Shown here one piece after another: positions 26,743 through 37,267 of a DNA stretch of 64,000 nt (positions within the stretch are counted from its first letter, which is position 1; the number at the start of each line of letters is the position of its first letter). The translations under genes were made by a program, and so were the position numbers. The notes under the pieces are model-generated. The model searched no databases, was not told the origin of the DNA, and was given only the letters and a program-made list of their open reading frames with translations. Origin of the DNA: Zhongshania marina (GTDB taxonomy: Bacteria > Pseudomonadota > Gammaproteobacteria > Pseudomonadales > Spongiibacteraceae); contig NZ_PQGG01000009.1 of assembly GCF_002915595.1 (NCBI RefSeq), forward strand, positions 1-64,000. Reading direction: 5' to 3'.

Positions 26743-28761
26743 TCAGTCGCGTTTTACGCCGATTTCCGGCGGATTATTCTCCAGTACAAATCGCATCGAC
26801 TCTGCCAATACACGCTGACGGGTACTCTCCCGCGACAAAAAGTGATCGGCGCCATCAATTTCTATAAATTCATAGGGCTTTTTCGCTGAGCGCAATTTTT
26901 TCGCCATGCGTTCACTTTGCACAATTTCAACGACGGTATCGTCACTGCCGTGAATTAACATAATGGGAGCATCCGCGCGCTTGGCCAACACATAAGGTGC
27001 GATTTCGTCCAAGCTGTCGTCACCCGTTCCCTCTACCCCCATGAACTCCTTCCAGTAGCGCAATGAATTACGCTTTCTATCAAATTCTTTGTCGCGTAAA
27101 AACAGGTTTAGATCCGTCACCGGCGCGATCGCCACCGCGCAGCGATAAATACCCTGCTGTACCGTCACCCCAGCGAGTGCGGCGTAGCCACCGTAGCTGC
27201 CCCCCACAATACAAGCTCGGCTTGGATCAATCACGCCCTCTGCCGCCAAGGCGGCTAAGCCATCTGAAAGGTCGGTTTGCATTTTACGGCCCCACTCGCC
27301 AAAACCCGCATTGCGGAATTGGTTTCCATAACCTTTCGACCCCCTGAAGTTTGGCTGCAAAACAGCATAGCCACGGCTGGCAAAGGCCTGTGCCAACCAA
27401 TCAAACTGGGGGTAGTCCCGCGCTTCTGGGCCGCCGTGGGGCAACACCACCACGGGTAAGTTCTTGGCGTCACGATGGGGCGGCAAGGTCAGTACAGCGG
27501 GAATTTCTAAGCCATCCGCAGCCTTGTAATGCCACATTTTCACCGGCCCTATTTGATCCGCTTTAATGCCAGGATAACGCCAACCAATTTCCACCGCCTC
27601 GCCTGAGGCGATATCAACCAGCCACCAGGTACCGGCATCCCCTGCACCGTCGGTCCGCACAATCATGCGACCGAGGTCGTCGGTCATAGATTCAAAATGC
27701 ACATTCAAATTAGGAAACGCCTTGCGCGTTCCCCTTACCCGCGCCTCTAGAGAATCATCTATCATTTGTAATTCGGGCTGGTCACCGCTAACAACAAAGC
27801 CAGACAGCAATCCTGTTTTGCTATTAAAGATATAGCGCTCAATCCCCAAATCAGGATACAACTCAACCGGCTCAGCGCTGCCATCTAGCGGCATTTCCAG
27901 CAAGTGGCCAAGCCCATTTTTGTCGTGGCTCACAAACAGTATTGTTCCCTCGGTTCTTCCCTGACCGATAATGCTATTTCGCCCAAATGGATCTTTAGAT
28001 TTATATAGACGGTCACCCCGCTTACCCGTGTATAACTCCCAATCGGTACGCACATTGTCGTGGGTTTCCCGCGCGATAATCTTCGGTCCGGCACCCAGAG
28101 CCCAGCCACTGCCATCTTTCCGCCCCGCCACTAATAACTTCAACTTACGGGAGTCGAGGTTTACACAGCGCACTTCTATGTCAAATCCAGATATCCATAC
28201 CGAACCTGAGCGCGTACTTTTATTCAGCGGTAGCGTATTAACACACTGCTGCCAGCCATCATCTGATTTCATCGGCATATATACGCCAAATGCCGCATTT
28301 AGCACCTTGCTAGACTTTGCCAAGGGCCAGAACACGTCTTTGGTTTTGGTATCGAGAACGGCGATATTCTGAAACTCGTATTTGTAACCGTAAACCATCC
28401 CCAAATTCTGAGTGGAACTGGTAATCAATATGACGTAACGCTCTCCTGCCCAATACAGGTCTCGCGCCTTAATATCGCCCAAACCGATTTTTAAGGTGAG
28501 CTGCTTCCCAGCGTCACCTACCACCAGCAAACGCCGGTCATCGACCGACACGACCATAGCCAACTGCCGGCCAGACTCGGAGAGCGCGGTGATGTCGATC
28601 GCGGGCAAATGACCGTAAAGGCGCAGCTCTGGCACTTGATATGGTGCTCTGGCGGCGGCCGCTGAGCTGACATCGTCAGCTGCATATACCGCAGAGGATA
28701 AAATGAACAATAAGCTGGCAAATAAACATTTATTTATCGTCATCCATGAATCTAAAAACAC
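26743..28761 (-). CDS. S9-family peptidase (prolyl oligopeptidase/acylaminoacyl-peptidase type)
   Basis: This secreted peptidase of about 672 residues has an N-terminal signal peptide ending near VYAAD. It has a beta-propeller region (about 60-390) and a C-terminal alpha/beta-hydrolase domain. The catalytic triad is visible as Ser in GGSYGGYA (about 520), Asp in HGSDDTVV (about 605) and His in GADHF (about 636). The start is ambiguous: a GTG at 28761 has a GAGGTG site, while an ATG at 28743 gives a cleaner signal peptide. Both produce the same mature protein. It is transcribed alone and convergent with minE. Confidence 0.9.
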   Translation of the reverse strand: MFLDSWMTINKCLFASLLFILSSAVYAADDVSSAAAARAPYQVPELRLYGHLPAIDITALSESGRQLAMVVSVDDRRLLVVGDAGKQLTLKIGLGDIKARDLYWAGERYVILITSSTQNLGMVYGYKYEFQNIAVLDTKTKDVFWPLAKSSKVLNAAFGVYMPMKSDDGWQQCVNTLPLNKSTRSGSVWISGFDIEVRCVNLDSRKLKLLVAGRKDGSGWALGAGPKIIARETHDNVRTDWELYTGKRGDRLYKSKDPFGRNSIIGQGRTEGTILFVSHDKNGLGHLLEMPLDGSAEPVELYPDLGIERYIFNSKTGLLSGFVVSGDQPELQMIDDSLEARVRGTRKAFPNLNVHFESMTDDLGRMIVRTDGAGDAGTWWLVDIASGEAVEIGWRYPGIKADQIGPVKMWHYKAADGLEIPAVLTLPPHRDAKNLPVVVLPHGGPEARDYPQFDWLAQAFASRGYAVLQPNFRGSKGYGNQFRNAGFGEWGRKMQTDLSDGLAALAAEGVIDPSRACIVGGSYGGYAALAGVTVQQGIYRCAVAIAPVTDLNLFLRDKEFDRKRNSLRYWKEFMGVEGTGDDSLDEIAPYVLAKRADAPIMLIHGSDDTVVEIVQSERMAKKLRSAKKPYEFIEIDGADHFLSRESTRQRVLAESMRFVLENNPPEIGVKRD

Positions 28762-28959
28762 GTCCCAACACCTCTTCGCTGCTCGAAAAACCGATGGCTA
28801 GACACCACTATTCGAGGATACACTTTATGACCACGCAGCCAAAGTTGATACTCAAATGGCTCTATATAAAATAAGACTTCACCTAAGCAAAATGGTCATT
28901 TTGGGCAGGATGTTAGCTTGCGATGATGGCAATATTAATACGCGGATAAACCTAGATCC

Positions 28960-29556
28960 ATGATCCATGCCATGTCGATTAAAGACCTATTCAGCCTGCT
29001 AGCCGTCGCACTCACTTTTATCGGTTTTGCGCCTTATATTCGCGCCATTCACAAGGGAACAACAAAGCCACATGTCTTCTCTTGGATTATTTGGGGTCTG
29101 ACAACGAGTGTGGTTTTCTTCGCCCAGCTAAGTGCAGACGGTGGGCGCGGGGTAATTGCTATTGGGGTATCTGGCGCGATTACCCTATATATCGCAGCAC
29201 TTGCCTATCGCCATAAGGCAGATGTCTCCATCACCCAAAGCGACTGGCTATTTTTATTACTCGCGCTATCGTCATTACCGGCCTGGTATTTTGCAGCAGA
29301 TCCGAGTATTGCCGTGCTTATTCTCACCACGGTAGATTTGCTCGGCTTTGGGCCTACCCTACGCAAAGCGTATCTGCACCCCTTTGAAGAAAATCTCAGT
29401 TTCTTCGCTCTATTCGCGCTGCGCAATGGCTTAGTAATTGCTGCATTAAGCCACTACTCCCTCGCCACCTTGCTATTCCCACTTGCGGTTGGGATAAGCT
29501 GCCTATTATTGATAGTATTGCTGCTGATACGGCGACGTAGCCTTGCGATGACATAA
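28960..29556 (+). CDS. Small polytopic membrane protein, unknown function
   Basis: This 198-residue protein has about seven short membrane helices, with GFAPYIRAIHKGTTKPHVFSW near the N terminus and DLLGFGPTLRKAYLHPFEE in the second half. This internal repeat, a helix followed by a Pro-Tyr/Pro-Thr and a basic segment, resembles the repeated layout of PQ-loop/SWEET-like proteins, but I cannot assign it securely. Starts at 28960 or 28972 are both possible. It is encoded alone. Confidence 0.7.
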   Translation: MIHAMSIKDLFSLLAVALTFIGFAPYIRAIHKGTTKPHVFSWIIWGLTTSVVFFAQLSADGGRGVIAIGVSGAITLYIAALAYRHKADVSITQSDWLFLLLALSSLPAWYFAADPSIAVLILTTVDLLGFGPTLRKAYLHPFEENLSFFALFALRNGLVIAALSHYSLATLLFPLAVGISCLLLIVLLLIRRRSLAMT

Positions 29557-29630
29557 GACATAGCCGTTGAGCATAAATGAAAATCTGCTGTCCAAAATTG
29601 CCATGTAACATCTTAATCAAAGAGCCCAAT

Positions 29631-30254
29631 ATGTATCTTCGTTTTATTGTCTGCCTATTCTTGATTCTGCCTACACTCAGCCTCGCCGCCGACTGCGAAG
29701 ACAGCGATATTTTTGATGAGAAGCTTCTCAGCACCGCCGTTATGCAGCTGGTTAACAGCTACGGAGCGGAAGCCAGCAAACAAACCATTGCCAGCTGCGA
29801 GAGCGCGCCCGGAACCCGCAGCATAAAATTAAATGCCCACGAACAGGACGAACACTACACCTACTACCGCATGGTTAATTGCGTCACGGGAAATGAAGCG
29901 AGCGAAATCAGCTGCGAAAGCGCTGAGGGAAGACGTATTAAATACCGTGACACAACGATTGATACCGACAAAGCCAGCGACGACAAAGAGTTTAATGAGC
30001 AACAAACTAGCAACTACATAGCGGCCTTGGACTGCTTTCATCAGGGCTTGCAGGCTGGCACAGTGAAAGTTCGCAAATACAATCGCCTGCTAGACACCAC
30101 CTTAGATATTCCACTAGCGACAAATAGCGAGATAAACTCCATCAAAATTCTGCCAGGCTTTAAGCGCTATATCGTAAACGCGACGCCAGAGCGCTCGCGG
30201 TTTAGTGTTGAATTAGACAGGGAATACGGCTGTTTTATAGAGCCATTAAAGTAA
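29631..30254 (+). CDS. Secreted hypothetical protein
   Basis: Starting at the ATG at 29631, this protein of 207 residues has a signal peptide MYLRFIVCLFLILPTLSLAA. The mature part is hydrophilic and carries several cysteines (in DCEDSD, ASCESAPG, VNCVTGNE, ISCESAEG, LDCFHQG and YGCFIEP) that may form disulfides in the periplasm. A longer frame from 29577 would hide the signal peptide. The family is not recognised and there is no clear operon partner. Confidence 0.7.
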   Translation: MYLRFIVCLFLILPTLSLAADCEDSDIFDEKLLSTAVMQLVNSYGAEASKQTIASCESAPGTRSIKLNAHEQDEHYTYYRMVNCVTGNEASEISCESAEGRRIKYRDTTIDTDKASDDKEFNEQQTSNYIAALDCFHQGLQAGTVKVRKYNRLLDTTLDIPLATNSEINSIKILPGFKRYIVNATPERSRFSVELDREYGCFIEPLK

Positions 30255-30258
30255 GATT

Positions 30259-30705
30259 TTAACGCTGCCGCGCAAGGTAGCGATCTAGCTGATTTGCAAA
30301 TGCCTGCTTGTCTGCCGAGCTATACGCCGCCGCGCCGCCACTATGCACACCAGAGGAGCGCATGGTATCCATAAAATCACGCATCATCAGCCGTCCTTTC
30401 ACATTATCCGCCGTCAGTAACTCTCCCCGCGGACTCAGGGCCAATGCGCCCTTCTCGATCACTTCAGCGGCCAAGGGGATGTCGCTGGTAATCACCAAAT
30501 CACCCTGCATTGCCCTGCGCACAATCTCGTTATCTGCGACATCGAAACCACTGCTCACCTGTACCGCCGTGATATTCGGCAGAGGCGGCACCCGCAGCAT
30601 TTGATTTGCGATGAGGGTCAACGTCACCTTGGTACGTGTTGCCGCCTTAAACAAAATATCCCTTACCACCACCGGACACGCGTCCGCATCTACCCAAATT
30701 GTCAC
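30259..30705 (-). CDS. UPF0178/YaiI-YqxD (DUF188) family protein
   Basis: This 148-residue protein matches the YaiI/YqxD family throughout: [10 protein letters not shown] at the N terminus, [20 protein letters not shown] in the middle (about 53-72) with TSDIPLAAE, and the C-terminal [14 protein letters not shown]. The conserved Asp residues suggest a PIN-like nuclease fold, but no activity is established. The start is a GTG. It is convergent with the secreted protein before it, with only 4 bp between their stop codons. Confidence 0.9.
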   Translation of the reverse strand: MTIWVDADACPVVVRDILFKAATRTKVTLTLIANQMLRVPPLPNITAVQVSSGFDVADNEIVRRAMQGDLVITSDIPLAAEVIEKGALALSPRGELLTADNVKGRLMMRDFMDTMRSSGVHSGGAAAYSSADKQAFANQLDRYLARQR

Positions 30706-30846
30706 CGCCGTCCACCATTGCCGCCAAATTCTAAGCCTCTATTGTATCTGCAAGAGGCGCTAAATACTTGGCACCGCGCCTAATCGCTCCGTGCCCGCCC
30801 TAGGGAAAGTACGAATATCAGCCACCCCATCAACTCACCTAGGATA

Positions 30847-33800
30847 GTGAACTTAAAAGGAAAGTTGCGAGCGCATTCAAATGCAAAGAGTAAGTGCATG
30901 AACCACTTAATTGCGCGTTTAAAAAAGAGAGAGGCACACAATGAGTTGGTCGAAGACCAACACAAGGCATCCTTTCGCCCCGACTTCAGCAAAATACAGT
31001 GGCTGCAAAAATCCATTTTACTCGCTTCCGCAATCATTATTATCGCTGGCAGTGTCTATATCGACCAAGTCAACAATCGCAACTTCAAAACCCACGCCCG
31101 CGACCAAGCCGACAATGCCCTAAAAATTATTGCCGCACGTCTTGAGGGAAATATATTAGGCAATTTACAAACCGCTAAGGCGATGGTCTCAGCGATATAT
31201 TCAAATCCCGTCATTGATCAAGCAGGCTTTGAAAAATTTGCCAAACCATTATTCGATGGCAGCGCCCAGCTGCGAAACATCAGTGCCACGCAAAACCTAA
31301 CCCTGCAATATATGTATCCCGTCAAGGGCAATGAAAGCGCCATCGGCTTTGATTACCATAAGCGTCCGGATCAATTAAAAGATCTACTTCGGTCCCTGCA
31401 AACTCAAGAAACCATTATCTCCGGCCCCTTTGAGCTCATTCAAGGTGGGCAGGGGCTCATCGCTCGCATTCCCGTTACAATCGAAAATCCTACCAATAGG
31501 AAAGCGGAAGTATGGGGAACCGTATCTGCCGTCATTGACTTGCAGCGTTTATATGAAGCCAGCGGCCTACTCAAAGCCGGAGAAAATTTAAACATTGCCA
31601 TCCGTAAAATTAGCGCAGACTCATCGAATGTTTTCTTTGGCAATACAAATTCATTTTCCAAAGCAAGTAATCCCGTCACAAGCAAGATCGCCATGCCATC
31701 GGGCGAAGAATGGCAGCTCGCCGCCGTCCCTCAAGACGGCTGGCCCGCACTAGCCGGTAACGCCAGCACCATTCGGCTCTATTTGTGCTTAGCTGGACTA
31801 ATAATTTACTCGATGATTATTGTCATTTCTCAGCAAATAAACCGCCGTCAGCGCAATACGCTGCTTTTGCAAAGTTTGTTTGATCTATCTCCTATCGGCA
31901 TTGCGCTAAGTGACTTTAATAGCGGAAATTTCCTTAAAGTAAACGATACCTTACTAGCCAGCACCGGATATAGCCGGGAGGAATTCACCTCGCTAAATTA
32001 CTGGCAGCTTGGGGCAAGAAGCCAAGATGAAGCCGAGCAATACCAGCTTCGAGCACTGCAAAAAACGGGGCGTTACGGCCCCTATGAAAGACACTATATA
32101 CGTAAGGATGGTAGCGAATTCCCTGTCAGGCTTAGCGGATTACTGATTAAAGATGGATCTGGAAAATCCTTCGTATGGTCCATCATTGAAGATATTTCCG
32201 CGCAGAGAAAAACCGCAGAAATCATGCAGCGTCAACAATCGCTTATGCGCTCTATGGGTGCCCAAGCGCGTGTTGGTGCATGGGAATATATTGTTAGCGC
32301 CGACAAAATGTACTGGTCAGAAATGACGCGAAAGATATTCAAGGTAAATGACAACTTCACCCCAACAAACGAAAGTATTAAAGAATTTTATTACACCAGC
32401 GATTCTCAGCAACGACTGGACAAAGCCATCACAGAAGCTAGGGAAGACGGCGTACCCTTTAGTGAAGAAATTAGAATCAGAACGGCTAATGGTCGCGAGA
32501 CTTGGATACACATTACAGGGCAGGCTGAATTTAATCAGGGGCGCTGCGTTAGAGTCTACGGCTCTGTGCAAGATATCGACAGCAGGCGAAAAGTACGCGA
32601 CGAACTAATCGTAGCCAAAGAAACCGCCGAAGCTGCCGTACACGCTAAAAGCGAATTTTTAGCCGTAATGAGTCATGAAATCCGCACACCAATGAACGGT
32701 GTGCTAGGCATGCTCAATTTACTCGATGGCTCTCCTCTGAATGAAGATCAGGCAAGAAAAGTTAATATCGCCAAAACTAGTGCGCAGTCCCTGCTTAGTT
32801 TAATCAACGATATTCTCGACTTTTCAAAAGTCGACGCCGGCAAACTTGAGCTCGAAAATATTGTCTTTAATATCCGAAAATTATTCGATGACATTGCCGC
32901 CAGCCAAGCCCTTCACGCCCACGAAAAAGGTCTTGAACTCATCGTTGATCAAACGGCGATCAAACAAACATGGGTATCCGGTGACCCTGCTCGACTACGG
33001 CAGATTGTGACTAACTTACTCGCAAACGCCATCAAGTTTACCTTTGAAGGAAATATCATTCTTCGTGCAGGTTTACGCGCAAAGAACGGTCAACTCATAT
33101 TAAGCTGCGCAATTACCGATACCGGCATCGGCATTCCCAATAGCGATATAAAACAATTGTTTTCTCCCTTTACCCAGATTGATGCCAGCACCACACGAAA
33201 ATACGGTGGCTCAGGCTTAGGCTTGTCTATATGCAAAAACCTCTGCGAACTGATGGGTGGCAATATTTCTGTGGCGAGTACCTATCATGAAGGGAGTACA
33301 TTTACCTTTACTATCTGCCTGCAAGATGTAAACAGCCTTGATCACAGAGAACAGTTAGTACCCAATGCCAATCATCGGCAGATATTTATTGTCGATCAAA
33401 ATGCGGAATTCAGAGCCTCACTAAGCAATCAATTACAACTTTGGGGAGCCAAGGTCAGCGCCATTATAGAGCCCAACGATCTTTTTGATGAATCGCTCAT
33501 TACCAGCGACGAAAAGGGTTCCCAATCTACTCTCATTATTCTTGACATAAGCCATCAAGACTCACACAACACAAACGAGCTATGTAATCGTCTTCGTCAA
33601 CATGGCTACTTTAAAGACGCCGTCATCGTTTTATGCAGCAGCAATCACCTCGCCTCTAACGACGATTTAAATCTGAGCGATGTGAACGGTTTCTTCTTAA
33701 AGCCACTATCTCACAGCGATATTATTTCCATACTCAATCTGCAAGCTCAGGACATCGCTGCAAGGAAAGTAAGGGAAAGCAGTATTAGCAAACCGGAGAA

Positions 33801-34659
33801 TAATTCGTATCTCAGCGTTGAAAATGCTTTTAACAAATGCAAAGTCCTACTCGTAGAAGACAACCCCGTTAACCAAGAAGTTGGCCGCTGCACACTCAAC
33901 GAAATAGGGCTGAAAAACGACGTCGCTATCAACGGAAAGATAGCCTTAGAAATGCTAAAAGCCGAAAACAATGAGCAATACACGCTTATATTATTGGATT
34001 GCCAAATGCCGGAAATGGACGGCTATCAAGTGTGTAGAAGTATTAGAAGTGGTAAAGCTGGCGAAATTTACCGCAACATTCCCATCATTGCCCTTACCGC
34101 AAACGCCATGACGGGAGATAAAGAAAAATGTATTAGCGCGGGTATGAACGACTACCTTCCCAAACCGTTCACCCCAAGTGATTTAATAACTAAACTTCAA
34201 CGCTGGTTGCAATTTGAGTCAAAACCAAGCATCGCTCCAACTCCCAGCGCCCCTCAAAAAGCAGCGAAAGATAGTAGTGAAACAGAAGTGCCAATGTGGC
34301 TAAGCGCCAAGGCGCTAGACAGTGCGATGGGGCGTCCCGAAGTGCTCAAAAAATTACTTCAACTATTCTGCCAGCAAATCGGCGATCAAATGACGGCTCT
34401 TGAGCGCGCTTACACAATGTCTAACATCCCAGACCTCACCTCAGTAGCGCATGCGGTAAAAGGCAGCGCGGGGCAGCTACACGGCATGCAATTACATCGC
34501 TGCGCTGCGAAGCTTGAGCAGGCAGGAAAAGCCAATGACCCTATTGCAATTCAACAGCTCTACAAAGAGTTTAAAGTTCATAGCGAAAACCTAAAAAACT
34601 GCTTTGAAAATTACCTACTTGAGCATGGCCAGTCGGCAAGCAATGCCGAACTGGTATAA
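30847..34659 (+). CDS. CHASE/PAS hybrid sensor histidine kinase with two REC domains and Hpt
   Basis: This 1270-residue protein is a complete phosphorelay in one chain. It has a membrane helix (about 56-72), a periplasmic CHASE-like sensor (about 90-305) and a second helix (about 311-328). Two PAS domains follow (about 341-458 and 475-580), then HisKA with MSHEIRTPMNG (about 608) and HATPase_c with DTGIGIP and GGSGLGLSI (about 711-825). REC1 is at about 843-966, REC2 (LLVEDNPVNQEV and LLDCQMPEMDG) at about 998-1121, and Hpt (HAVKGSAGQLHG, about 1201) at the end. REC1 lacks one acidic-pocket Asp (IVDQN), so it may be regulatory only. The GTG at 30847 or the ATG at 30898 may be the start. No output regulator is adjacent. 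Confidence 0.92.
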   Translation: MNLKGKLRAHSNAKSKCMNHLIARLKKREAHNELVEDQHKASFRPDFSKIQWLQKSILLASAIIIIAGSVYIDQVNNRNFKTHARDQADNALKIIAARLEGNILGNLQTAKAMVSAIYSNPVIDQAGFEKFAKPLFDGSAQLRNISATQNLTLQYMYPVKGNESAIGFDYHKRPDQLKDLLRSLQTQETIISGPFELIQGGQGLIARIPVTIENPTNRKAEVWGTVSAVIDLQRLYEASGLLKAGENLNIAIRKISADSSNVFFGNTNSFSKASNPVTSKIAMPSGEEWQLAAVPQDGWPALAGNASTIRLYLCLAGLIIYSMIIVISQQINRRQRNTLLLQSLFDLSPIGIALSDFNSGNFLKVNDTLLASTGYSREEFTSLNYWQLGARSQDEAEQYQLRALQKTGRYGPYERHYIRKDGSEFPVRLSGLLIKDGSGKSFVWSIIEDISAQRKTAEIMQRQQSLMRSMGAQARVGAWEYIVSADKMYWSEMTRKIFKVNDNFTPTNESIKEFYYTSDSQQRLDKAITEAREDGVPFSEEIRIRTANGRETWIHITGQAEFNQGRCVRVYGSVQDIDSRRKVRDELIVAKETAEAAVHAKSEFLAVMSHEIRTPMNGVLGMLNLLDGSPLNEDQARKVNIAKTSAQSLLSLINDILDFSKVDAGKLELENIVFNIRKLFDDIAASQALHAHEKGLELIVDQTAIKQTWVSGDPARLRQIVTNLLANAIKFTFEGNIILRAGLRAKNGQLILSCAITDTGIGIPNSDIKQLFSPFTQIDASTTRKYGGSGLGLSICKNLCELMGGNISVASTYHEGSTFTFTICLQDVNSLDHREQLVPNANHRQIFIVDQNAEFRASLSNQLQLWGAKVSAIIEPNDLFDESLITSDEKGSQSTLIILDISHQDSHNTNELCNRLRQHGYFKDAVIVLCSSNHLASNDDLNLSDVNGFFLKPLSHSDIISILNLQAQDIAARKVRESSISKPENNSYLSVENAFNKCKVLLVEDNPVNQEVGRCTLNEIGLKNDVAINGKIALEMLKAENNEQYTLILLDCQMPEMDGYQVCRSIRSGKAGEIYRNIPIIALTANAMTGDKEKCISAGMNDYLPKPFTPSDLITKLQRWLQFESKPSIAPTPSAPQKAAKDSSETEVPMWLSAKALDSAMGRPEVLKKLLQLFCQQIGDQMTALERAYTMSNIPDLTSVAHAVKGSAGQLHGMQLHRCAAKLEQAGKANDPIAIQQLYKEFKVHSENLKNCFENYLLEHGQSASNAELV

Positions 34660-34741
34660 TAATAGGCCGTTAAATTACAATTCGCGCCAATGGCGGCGCT
34701 AAAGATTTATACTGTCCCAATACGCCGCCATATTTGCCGAT

Positions 34742-35965
34742 ATGAATTTCTCAATCAGAGCACAGCAGCTCAATACCTTACTAAACCAGCATCAGTCACT
34801 TTGGCGACATAACGCCTATAACGAAGTCTCGCCCCGCTCGTTTAGAGACTTCCCCAATCTACTCGCGTTTTTACTGAATCTAAGTGATGAGGAGCTACAA
34901 CACTTACAGGCAAACGACCGCCATCTACTCACGGCTTTGGCGCCCTATTTCCCACCCGCAGCCGAATTACTAAGCCTCATAACGCTAGCTGCGCCACCGC
35001 CACACCAAAATACTGAACCTCCACGGGGCATCCCCGGCCGCAAGTGGCTGCAAATCCAAGCATTTATTGACGCCCACCCGCGATCCGACGCTGCATCTCA
35101 TTCGGGAGAATCGCTACCAGAAGTGCGCTTAGACAACACCGCGATTATCGAATGGTGTAGCGGCAAGGGATATTTAAGCGAGGCGCTAACAAAACGCTAT
35201 GAACTCGATGCAATTGGCCTTGAAATCGACCCCAGCCTCGTTGCCGCTGGAAATTTACGCGCTAGCACGGCCAAGCACCATCGCAGAGTTATTGCCTGCG
35301 ACGTGCTGAGTGATCAGGTTTTCCAGCACGTAGATTCATCAAGACAATTACTGGCACTGCATGCCTGCGGCGGTCTTCATCAGCGCTTGCTTAACACCGC
35401 GGCCGTGCAAAAAAATCCACGTCTAAGCATATCGCCCTGCTGCTACCATCGTTTTAATCAAGGTGAATACCGCTACCTGTCAGCACAAATGCAAGGTAGT
35501 GAGCTACGTTTTAGCAATGACGATTTGCGCACCGCCGTAAGGCAAACAAAGACCGCACGCTCCGGAGAAACCCAAGCCAGACGACAGTTGCAAGCATGGT
35601 ATTTAGGCCTGCGACTAATATTAGAGGAGCACCGCATTGCCACCAACACGCCGCTGCCCTCAACACCGCAACACTGGAGCAAAACGAGTTTTAGAGATTG
35701 GTTAAACGCCGTGCTAACACTAAAACCGCTAGAGCTCTCCCTTCCCGCAAATTTAACCCAATATGAAAAAGCGGGATGGCAATGCCTGCGCGAAGCCGAG
35801 CGCATTGATCTTGTTCGCATGGCCTTTCGGCGCGCCATCGAACTACACTGCGTATTAGATAGCGTATTATTTCTTGAAGAACATCACTACCACTGCACAC
35901 TCAGTGAGTTTTGCGCTAGCTCACTCACCCCAAGAAACCTGCTTATTCAAGCAGAGAAAGTCTGA
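34742..35965 (+). CDS. GSTCD/METTL25-like SAM-dependent methyltransferase
   Basis: This 407-residue protein carries a class I methyltransferase core from about residue 130. IIEWCSGKGYLSEAL is the SAM-binding glycine-rich motif, IGLEIDPS the acidic loop, and LLALHACGGLHQRLL and ISPCCYHRFN the later motifs. The LHACG plus CCYH pair is typical of the GSTCD/METTL25/RRNAD1-like group. The N-terminal 120 residues are of unknown function. The substrate is not known. It is followed by the rlmI-type gene on the same strand, 111 bp away. Confidence 0.82.
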   Translation: MNFSIRAQQLNTLLNQHQSLWRHNAYNEVSPRSFRDFPNLLAFLLNLSDEELQHLQANDRHLLTALAPYFPPAAELLSLITLAAPPPHQNTEPPRGIPGRKWLQIQAFIDAHPRSDAASHSGESLPEVRLDNTAIIEWCSGKGYLSEALTKRYELDAIGLEIDPSLVAAGNLRASTAKHHRRVIACDVLSDQVFQHVDSSRQLLALHACGGLHQRLLNTAAVQKNPRLSISPCCYHRFNQGEYRYLSAQMQGSELRFSNDDLRTAVRQTKTARSGETQARRQLQAWYLGLRLILEEHRIATNTPLPSTPQHWSKTSFRDWLNAVLTLKPLELSLPANLTQYEKAGWQCLREAERIDLVRMAFRRAIELHCVLDSVLFLEEHHYHCTLSEFCASSLTPRNLLIQAEKV

Positions 35966-36076
35966 GCACATTCAGCAAACCACGTAATTAGTGTGGCTAG
36001 GCCTTTAATGTATTTCACCCCATGCGCCAATCGGGGATAATGCTCACTTTTAGCGCCACGCCATCAGGAATCCAAT

Positions 36077-37267
36077 ATGACTCTGCAACGCCTCCGCCTC
36101 GCAAAAAATGAAGACAAACGTCTGCGCAGCGGTCATTTATGGATTTACAGCAACGAGGTAGACGCAAATGCCACGCCGCTGCGCAATTTTGCCGCTGGCG
36201 AGCACGTTGTTGTAGAAAATCAGCAAGGGAAAGCCCTCGGCGTCGCCTATGTAAACCCGCAGTCACTCATCTGCGCCCGCATGTTAAGCAGTGACGAGCG
36301 CGCCATCGATGTGAACTTTTTTAAAAAGCGCATCAAGTCGGCACTCGCGCTGCGGGAGGCGCTTTATGAACATCCCTGCTACCGCTTAATTTACGGCGAA
36401 AGCGATTTACTACCCGGTCTTGTCGTTGACCGCTTTGGCGACCACTTATCTGTGCAGCTCAACACCGCCGGCATGGACGTCATGCGCGACATCATTATTG
36501 AAGCCTTGGTACGCATGGTGCAGCCGCAATCTATTCTCCTGCGCAACGATTCCCCCGTTCGCAAATTAGAAGGATTGGAGTTAGAAGTTGTTAGCGCTTA
36601 TGGCGAAGTGCCTGAGGAAGTTGAGCTGATAGAAAATGGCGTGCGCTTTTTAGCTCCCCTAGCCGCAGGTCAAAAAACCGGCTGGTTTTACGACCAACGC
36701 CCCAACCGCGAATGGCTGCGCGCACTGGCACCAGGGAAGCGCGTACTAGACGTTTTTAGCTATGTGGGCAGCTTTGGCGTGCAGGCCGCCGTCTTTGGTG
36801 CCAGCGATGTCTGGTGTGCCGACATATCAGAAACAGCCTTAGATATGGTGCACAAAAATGCTGAACTCAATGGTGTGGCCGACAAGCTGTGTACAGTGCA
36901 AGGCGACGCATTCACCACACTGAAATCCTTAAAAGAAGCCGACGAACGTTTCGATATTATTATCGTAGATCCACCAGCATTTATTAAGCGCAAAAAAGAT
37001 CAGAAGGAAGGTATTCTGGCTTACCGCCGTATAAATGAAATGGCAATGCGCCTGCTAAACCACGACGGCTTTCTTATCTCCGGCTCGTGTTCTATGCACA
37101 TGCCACGGGAAGAGATGCTAGATTTAGTGCGCGCCTCTGCCCGCCACATAGATCGTCATGCGCAAATTCTAGCCGAAGGAATGCAGGGAGCAGACCACCC
37201 GGTACACGCCGCAATTCCAGAAACCCGCTACCTAAAAGCGGTACTAAGTCGAATTACCCGGGTGTAA
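36077..37267 (+). CDS. rlmI: 23S rRNA (cytosine-C5) methyltransferase RlmI-type
   Basis: This 396-residue enzyme has an N-terminal PUA domain (about 1-75, with SGHLWIYSNEVD), a central RlmI-type domain (YGESDLLPGLVVDRFGD) and a C-terminal Rossmann methyltransferase domain. The latter has LDVFSYVGSFGVQAA (SAM binding, about 221), VDPPAFIKRKKD and SGSCSMHM with the catalytic-type Cys. RlmI methylates C1962 of 23S rRNA in E. coli. An AGGAA site is seven bases upstream. Orthology rather than paralogy (for example RlmK-like) is likely but not proven. Confidence 0.9.
   Translation: MTLQRLRLAKNEDKRLRSGHLWIYSNEVDANATPLRNFAAGEHVVVENQQGKALGVAYVNPQSLICARMLSSDERAIDVNFFKKRIKSALALREALYEHPCYRLIYGESDLLPGLVVDRFGDHLSVQLNTAGMDVMRDIIIEALVRMVQPQSILLRNDSPVRKLEGLELEVVSAYGEVPEEVELIENGVRFLAPLAAGQKTGWFYDQRPNREWLRALAPGKRVLDVFSYVGSFGVQAAVFGASDVWCADISETALDMVHKNAELNGVADKLCTVQGDAFTTLKSLKEADERFDIIIVDPPAFIKRKKDQKEGILAYRRINEMAMRLLNHDGFLISGSCSMHMPREEMLDLVRASARHIDRHAQILAEGMQGADHPVHAAIPETRYLKAVLSRITRV

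Noticed and set aside
27063-27566. Plus-strand frames inside the S9 peptidase gene
   Set aside because: They are antisense to a gene with a complete catalytic triad and have shadow-type composition.
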